Assembly (NCBI GenBank): GCA_002422085.1
Contig: DISZ01000017.1
Span: forward strand, 217-25,871
Source: Rhodobacteraceae bacterium UBA6197
Lineage (GTDB): Bacteria; Pseudomonadota; Alphaproteobacteria; Rhodobacterales; Rhodobacteraceae
Length of the DNA stretch: 25,655 nt
Reading direction: 5' to 3'
Shown here: piece after piece, positions 24,127-25,655 of the stretch
Position numbering within the stretch: the stretch's first letter is position 1
Layout: every line of letters begins with the position of its first letter
Translations under genes and position numbers: made by a program
The notes under the pieces: model-generated
Database searches by the model: none
What the model was told of the DNA's origin: nothing
The model's input: the letters and a program-made list of their open reading frames with translations, nothing else

Positions 24127-24180
24127 TCGGGCGGCAGGATGACCGCGAGGGTTGTAGCAGTAAAGGGAGCGCGTGGTACC

Positions 24181-25584
24181 GTGGCAGGAAAAATCCTGAT
24201 CGTGGACGATGTGGCAACGAATCGTATCGTGCTGAAAGTGAAACTTTCCGGCGCGCATTATGACACGGTTCAAGCCAGCACCGGCGAAGCCGCCCTGCGT
24301 CTGGCGCAGCGCGAACGGCCCGACCTTGTCTTGCTGGACGTGCAGTTGCCCGACATGAATGGCATTGACGTTTGTGCCCGCCTCAAGGCGGACCCGGCGA
24401 CGCAATCAATTCCCGTGGTCATGGTCACCGCCTTTGCCGATGGCCCGGCGCGATTGGCGGCGTTGCGGGCCGGGGCTGACGATTTCCTGCCCAAGCCGCT
24501 GGACGAACTTGTCTTGCTGGCGCGCCTGCGCAGCCTTCTGCGGGCCCGTGAAACCGACGAAGAACTGCGTGCCCGCGAAACGACCTGCCGCGACATGGGT
24601 TTTGCCGAACCGTTCAGCGGTTTCACCCCATCTGCCCGGATCGCGCTGGTTGCGGCAAACCGCGAAGCGGCCTTGGCGTGGAAACTGGCGCTGGCGCGAC
24701 ATCTGCCGAACGATCAGCTGTGCAGCATGTCGCGCGAAGAGGCGCTGACAGAAACCTCGGGCAACAACCTGCCCGATGCGTTCATCATCGCCGCCGATCT
24801 TGGCCGCCCGGGGGAGGGGTTGCGGCTGATGTCGGAACTGCGGTCGCGTCAGGGTACGCGCCACTCGGTCGTTTGCATCGCCTTGCCTGACGGGATGCGT
24901 GAAACCGCCGCCGTGGCGCTGGATCTTGGCGCGAGCGATCTGATCTCGCCAGACCTTGCCAATCCGGCGCGCGCCGAAGAGGCCGCACTGCGACTGCGCG
25001 GTCAACTTGCGCGCAAGCGTATTTCAGACCGGCAGCGCGCCAGCGTGGCCGATGGGTTGCGCCTTGCCGTGACCGATCCGTTGACCGGGCTTTACAACCG
25101 TCGCTACGCGTTGCCGCATCTGGCGCGCATTGCCGAACGTGCGCATGCCACGGGTCGAAACTTTGCGGTCATGGTGCTGGATCTCGATCTGTTCAAGACG
25201 GTCAATGACACTTGGGGGCATGCCGCCGGCGATGCCGTGCTGATCGAAATCGCCCACCGTCTGACCTGCAATCTGCGCGAGGTGGACCTGATCGCCCGCA
25301 TTGGCGGCGAAGAGTTTCTGGTCGCCATGCCCGAGACCACGCTCGAGGCGGCTCATATCGCCGCCGAGCGCCTCTGTCAGGTGGTCAAAGAACGCCCGGT
25401 GCTGCTTCCTGACGGCCGCGGTGCGGTGCCGGTGACGGTTTCCATCGGTCTGGCGATGGGCGGCGGCGGCCCCGATGACGCCGCAGTCAGCGACCTTGTG
25501 CAACTGGCCGACCGCGCCTTGTTGGGCGCCAAGGCCGAGGGGCGCAATCAAGTCACCATCAGCAAGAATGCCAACGCCGCCTGA
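24181..25584 (+). CDS. pleD: PleD-type response regulator diguanylate cyclase (REC-REC-GGDEF)
   Basis: The start is the GTG at 24181 (VAGKILIVDDVATNR), preceded by AAGGGAG, because PleD proteins begin at this point; the ATG at 24139 would add 14 unrelated residues. The product is 467 residues. Receiver 1 (1-120) has the phospho-acceptor D53 and K105 in LPKPLD. Receiver 2 (about 150-275) lacks the acceptor Asp and should serve in dimer contacts. The GGDEF domain has GGEEF at 375-379 and an I-site REVD at 366-369, so it should make c-di-GMP when receiver 1 is phosphorylated and be feedback-inhibited. In Caulobacter PleD drives the motile-to-sessile change through DivJ/PleC; these kinases are not in this window. 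Confidence 0.95.
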   Translation: MAGKILIVDDVATNRIVLKVKLSGAHYDTVQASTGEAALRLAQRERPDLVLLDVQLPDMNGIDVCARLKADPATQSIPVVMVTAFADGPARLAALRAGADDFLPKPLDELVLLARLRSLLRARETDEELRARETTCRDMGFAEPFSGFTPSARIALVAANREAALAWKLALARHLPNDQLCSMSREEALTETSGNNLPDAFIIAADLGRPGEGLRLMSELRSRQGTRHSVVCIALPDGMRETAAVALDLGASDLISPDLANPARAEEAALRLRGQLARKRISDRQRASVADGLRLAVTDPLTGLYNRRYALPHLARIAERAHATGRNFAVMVLDLDLFKTVNDTWGHAAGDAVLIEIAHRLTCNLREVDLIARIGGEEFLVAMPETTLEAAHIAAERLCQVVKERPVLLPDGRGAVPVTVSIGLAMGGGGPDDAAVSDLVQLADRALLGAKAEGRNQVTISKNANAA

Positions 25585-25603
25585 CGGGGCGTCTGGCGGC
25601 GTT
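25573..25603. repeat. Inverted repeat spanning the pleD stop codon
   Basis: AACGCCGCC (25573-25581) and GGCGGCGTT (25595-25603) form a perfect 9-bp stem around the stop codon with a 13-base loop. No T-run follows, so it may be a Rho-type or mRNA-stabilising 3' structure. Beyond it, TTGGCCGGT occurs twice (25631-25639, 25647-25655); no gene is visible up to the window end. Confidence 0.5.
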
Positions 25604-25655
25604 GCGCGGCAAGGGCCGAAGGGGGGGCCGTTGGCCGGTTCGGGGCTTGGCCGGT

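Overview
The window is about 25.7 kb of GC-rich chromosome from an alphaproteobacterium, most likely of the Rhodobacterales (Rhodobacter/Paracoccus/Roseobacter type). The evidence is a class I lysyl-tRNA synthetase, a PleD-type regulator beside a DUF3572 gene, a DUF4864 gene, the H-NOX/GGDEF pair, the acs-adk-DUF4212-symporter order, and a GTA-head-spike-like protein. Genes are tightly packed and most lie on the minus strand. I see no tRNA, rRNA, insertion sequence, CRISPR array or prophage block.

Region 1 (1-9519, all minus) reads as one long acetate locus. In transcription order it holds acetyl-CoA synthetase (acs), an adenylate kinase with a four-Cys LID, a small DUF4212 membrane subunit, a VC_2705-type sodium:solute symporter, a cNMP-binding/CBS/DUF294 nucleotidyltransferase, a small membrane protein, a single-domain response regulator, and a membrane protein fusing a PAS and a degenerate histidine-kinase core to a DnaQ-like (DEDDh) 3'-5' exonuclease. 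The last gene runs off the left edge. Acs makes AMP, Adk can recycle it, and the symporter pair brings in the substrate. The last four or five genes look like an uncharacterised sensory/regulatory tail and are the best candidate here for an undescribed system.

Region 2 (9520-11598) is an AT-rich intergenic stretch with a probable acs promoter and an orphan operator-like palindrome inside a plus-strand promoter-like sequence. It is followed by a SulP/STAS anion transporter split by a one-base frameshift.

Region 3 (11599-17209) holds an FMN split-barrel protein, a shared convergent terminator, a large pectate-lyase-fold protein resembling a gene transfer agent head spike with a CtrA-like site upstream, a DUF4864 secreted protein interrupted by an amber codon, lysK and a TerB-like gene.

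Region 4 (17210-25655) holds PBP4-type dacB, nadD, a translationally coupled H-NOX-like/HNOBA-GGDEF pair, a DUF4153 membrane protein, a HAD phosphatase, DUF3572 and a divergent pleD. The H-NOX-like protein has lost its heme-binding signature residues. Two diguanylate cyclases with intact GGDEF/GGEEF and I-sites therefore lie within 5 kb of each other, one tied to the H-NOX-like sensor and one to a PleD receiver.
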